Below the pieces are notes generated by a model. The model did not search any database, was not told where the DNA came from, and worked only from the letters and a program-made list of their open reading frames with translations. Position numbers and translations under genes: made by a program. From Streptomyces griseosporeus (GTDB lineage: Bacteria > Actinomycetota > Actinomycetes > Streptomycetales > Streptomycetaceae), in the NCBI RefSeq assembly GCF_014656055.1, contig NZ_BNBR01000002.1, forward strand, positions 251,164-315,163: a DNA stretch of 64,000 bases. Direction: 5' to 3'. Shown piece after piece: positions 62,412 to 64,000 of the stretch; position 1 is the first letter of the stretch, and the number at the start of each line of letters is the position of its first letter.

Positions 62412-62483
62412 ACGGCTCCTTCCCTGACGGGCGGCGCGGTGCGGACGTGAGTTCCTCGTCCGCCCGGCACCGGGCCGCCTGCT

Positions 62484-62497
62484 TTACATCGTTGTAA
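62484..62497. promoter_or_regulatory. LacI-family operator TTACATCGTTGTAA
   Basis: A 14-bp dyad centred on CG with one mismatched pair, lying 73 bp upstream of the solute-binding protein start in the 133-bp gap after the GH2 gene. A CG-centred AT-armed palindrome is typical of LacI-type sugar repressors. The repressor gene is not in the window. Confidence 0.65.
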
Positions 62498-62544
62498 GTT
62501 CCGCTGCGAAGAGCCGGTCGCCGTCCGTGCGCGACCGGGGTGGG

Positions 62545-64000
62545 TCAGTCCCGCTCGTAGGCCGCCGGACGGGACTGCGCCCGCCGGACGCGCTCGATGT
62601 CGAGCTTGCGGGAGCGGTCGAACCGGTAGAGGCCGTTCTGCTCCTGGAAGACGTCCGTGAGCTGGGTGTAGCAGTAGCCGAACATGTCCGGATCGTCGAG
62701 CAGCACGCCGGTCAGCCCGGCGAAGCGCTGCTGGAACTTTTCCTCCGTGCGGGGCCGCTCGCCGTACCCCCACGACGTCCCGGCCTCGTCACCGGCCGCG
62801 TCCGCCGCCCGCGGATCCCACCAGATCCCGCCGAACTCGCTGCAGAAGTACGGCTGCCCGCGGTACGGCACCGACCAGGGCCGGCCGTCGGGAGCGGCGT
62901 TGACGTACGGCCTGTCCTCGGCGAGGCCGGACATGGCCTTGGCGAAGGCGGCGGGGTCCTGCTCGTAGCAGTGGGAGTCGTAGACGTCCGTCTCCGGGAC
63001 GCGGTGGGCGTAGCCGGAGGCGTCGACGACGGGGCGGGTCGGGTCGGCCTGCTTGGTGGCCAGGAACATCGCCCGGGTGACGTCGTCGAGCTGGGTGATC
63101 CGGTCGTGCAGGTGCTGGTACGTCTCGTTCAGCGGGCACCAGCCGATGATCGCGGGGTGGGAGTAGTCCCGTTCCAGGGCCTCCAGCCACTGGGTGACAT
63201 AGGCGGCGTCGGGGCGCTGGTTGTCGTCGCGTACGCCGACCTCGCAGCCCCAGTCGCCGAACTCGCCCCACACCAGGTAGCCGAGCCGGTCGGCGTGGTG
63301 GAGGTAGCGCTCCTCGAAGACCTTCTGGTGCAGCCGGGCGCCGTTGAAGCCGGCGGCGAGGCCGAGCTCGATGTCGCGGATGAGGGCCTCGTCGCTGGGG
63401 GCGGTCATCAGCCCGTCCGGCCAGTAGCCCTGGTCCAGCACCAGACGCTGGAAGACCGGACGGCCGTTGAGCAGCAGCCGCTTGCCGCGGATCGCGACCG
63501 AGCGCAGGCCGGCGTAGGACCGGGCCTCGTCGACGACCCGGCCCTCGGCGTCCAGGACGCACAGCTGAAGCCCGTACAGGTGCGGGTCCTCGGGCGACCA
63601 GAGCCGCAGGCGCTCCTCCGGTATGGGGAGTACGAGCCTCGGGCACAGGTCGAGATCGGCGCGCGACTCGGCGGCGGCCACCGGCCCGGCCTCGTCGCTG
63701 AGGACGGCCCGCACGCGGTGCCCGGGCAGGTTGGCGGTCAGCGGGAGGTCGAGGAAGAAGCTGCCGGAGGAGACGTCGGGCGTGATCCGGGGCCGCTTCA
63801 GGGCGACCGTCCGGGGCACCGGCTCCATCCAGACCGTCTGCCAGATGCCGGTCGTCCGCGTGTAGTGGCAGTGCGAGTTGGCGTACCAGGTGGCCTGCTT
63901 GCCGCGCGCCTGCACGCCGTGCCGGCTGTCCCGGGCGCGGACCACGAGGGTGATCTCGGCGCCGGGTTCGGCGATGCCGTCGAGGTCGGCGGTGAACGGG
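62545..64000 (-). CDS. GH2 glycoside hydrolase (5' end outside window)
   Basis: A partial protein of at least 485 aa: the frame continues off the right edge, so the N-terminal sugar-binding domain is truncated. The immunoglobulin-like domain (LWSPEDPHLYGLQLCVLDAE) and TIM barrel (INGRPVF-like LNGRPVFQRLVLDQGYWPDG) of family 2 are present. The acid/base is Glu in GWCPLNETYQ and the nucleophile Glu in FCSEFGGIWW. Family members are beta-galactosidases, beta-glucuronidases or beta-mannosidases. It likely processes the sugar imported by the neighbouring ABC system. Confidence 0.93.
   Translation of the reverse strand, partial: PFTADLDGIAEPGAEITLVVRARDSRHGVQARGKQATWYANSHCHYTRTTGIWQTVWMEPVPRTVALKRPRITPDVSSGSFFLDLPLTANLPGHRVRAVLSDEAGPVAAAESRADLDLCPRLVLPIPEERLRLWSPEDPHLYGLQLCVLDAEGRVVDEARSYAGLRSVAIRGKRLLLNGRPVFQRLVLDQGYWPDGLMTAPSDEALIRDIELGLAAGFNGARLHQKVFEERYLHHADRLGYLVWGEFGDWGCEVGVRDDNQRPDAAYVTQWLEALERDYSHPAIIGWCPLNETYQHLHDRITQLDDVTRAMFLATKQADPTRPVVDASGYAHRVPETDVYDSHCYEQDPAAFAKAMSGLAEDRPYVNAAPDGRPWSVPYRGQPYFCSEFGGIWWDPRAADAAGDEAGTSWGYGERPRTEEKFQQRFAGLTGVLLDDPDMFGYCYTQLTDVFQEQNGLYRFDRSRKLDIERVRRAQSRPAAYERD

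Overview
The window is high-GC actinobacterial DNA, almost certainly a Streptomyces chromosome. Coding density is high, third codon positions are strongly G/C, GTG starts with GGAGG-type ribosome sites are frequent, and the families are typical of streptomycetes: MalT-type LuxR regulators, DUF2252, SHOCT, Tat-exported proteins, and a sugar ABC importer with no ATPase of its own. I see no rRNA, tRNA, CRISPR array, transposase or phage gene. It reads as accessory or chromosome-arm material rich in regulators and stress functions.

Layout. 0-7.3 kb (minus strand): a truncated lipoprotein, a Cys-less isochorismatase-fold protein, a Tat-exported multicopper oxidase, a cupin/NTF2-like pair and a large AAA ATPase. 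7.4-14.6 kb: short units with their own regulation. These include an aldo/keto reductase behind a MerR-type 19-bp-spacer promoter, a GlxA-type regulator, an HD hydrolase, a zinc-less medium-chain reductase, and a TetR/TetX-like monooxygenase pair around two palindromic operators. 14.7-16.3 kb: a receptor Ser/Thr kinase.

16.3-33 kb is a stress-type island: a 65-aa protein, an MFS/class II amidotransferase/membrane-protein operon, a MalT-like LuxR regulator, a GH15 enzyme, a YihY-like protein, two DUF2252 kinase-fold proteins, a K+ channel, a DUF308 protein, further membrane proteins and an amphi-Trp protein. Five transcription units in 16.3-30.1 kb carry, about 70-110 bp before a start codon, the same palindrome TCACCC-N5-GGGTGA (three perfect copies, two with one change). 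This looks like one local regulon.

33-36.3 kb: an exonuclease/phosphatase-fold protein, a protealysin-like M4 protease with its emfourin-type inhibitor, and an HdeD-like protein. 36.5-46 kb: a tightly coupled minus-strand operon encoding a GMC oxidoreductase, ferritin-like protein, sugar dehydrogenase small subunit, two sugar isomerase/dehydratase TIM barrels, an MBL hydrolase and a ThDP decarboxylase, preceded by a fungal-type glucoamylase. I do not recognise this as a described pathway. It looks like release of a sugar, its oxidation to a keto-sugar, then dehydration or cleavage and decarboxylation.

46.3-52 kb: a 1212-aa membrane-anchored STAND/NACHT-like ATPase followed by a second trehalase-type GH15. 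52-57.3 kb: a redox/SDR cluster and a MarR/AhpD-like pair. 57.3-59.2 kb: a beta-carbonic anhydrase and a MerR-methyltransferase fusion with an apparently leaderless 19-bp-spacer promoter. 59.2-64 kb: a sugar ABC importer behind a LacI-type operator and a GH2 glycosidase cut by the window edge.
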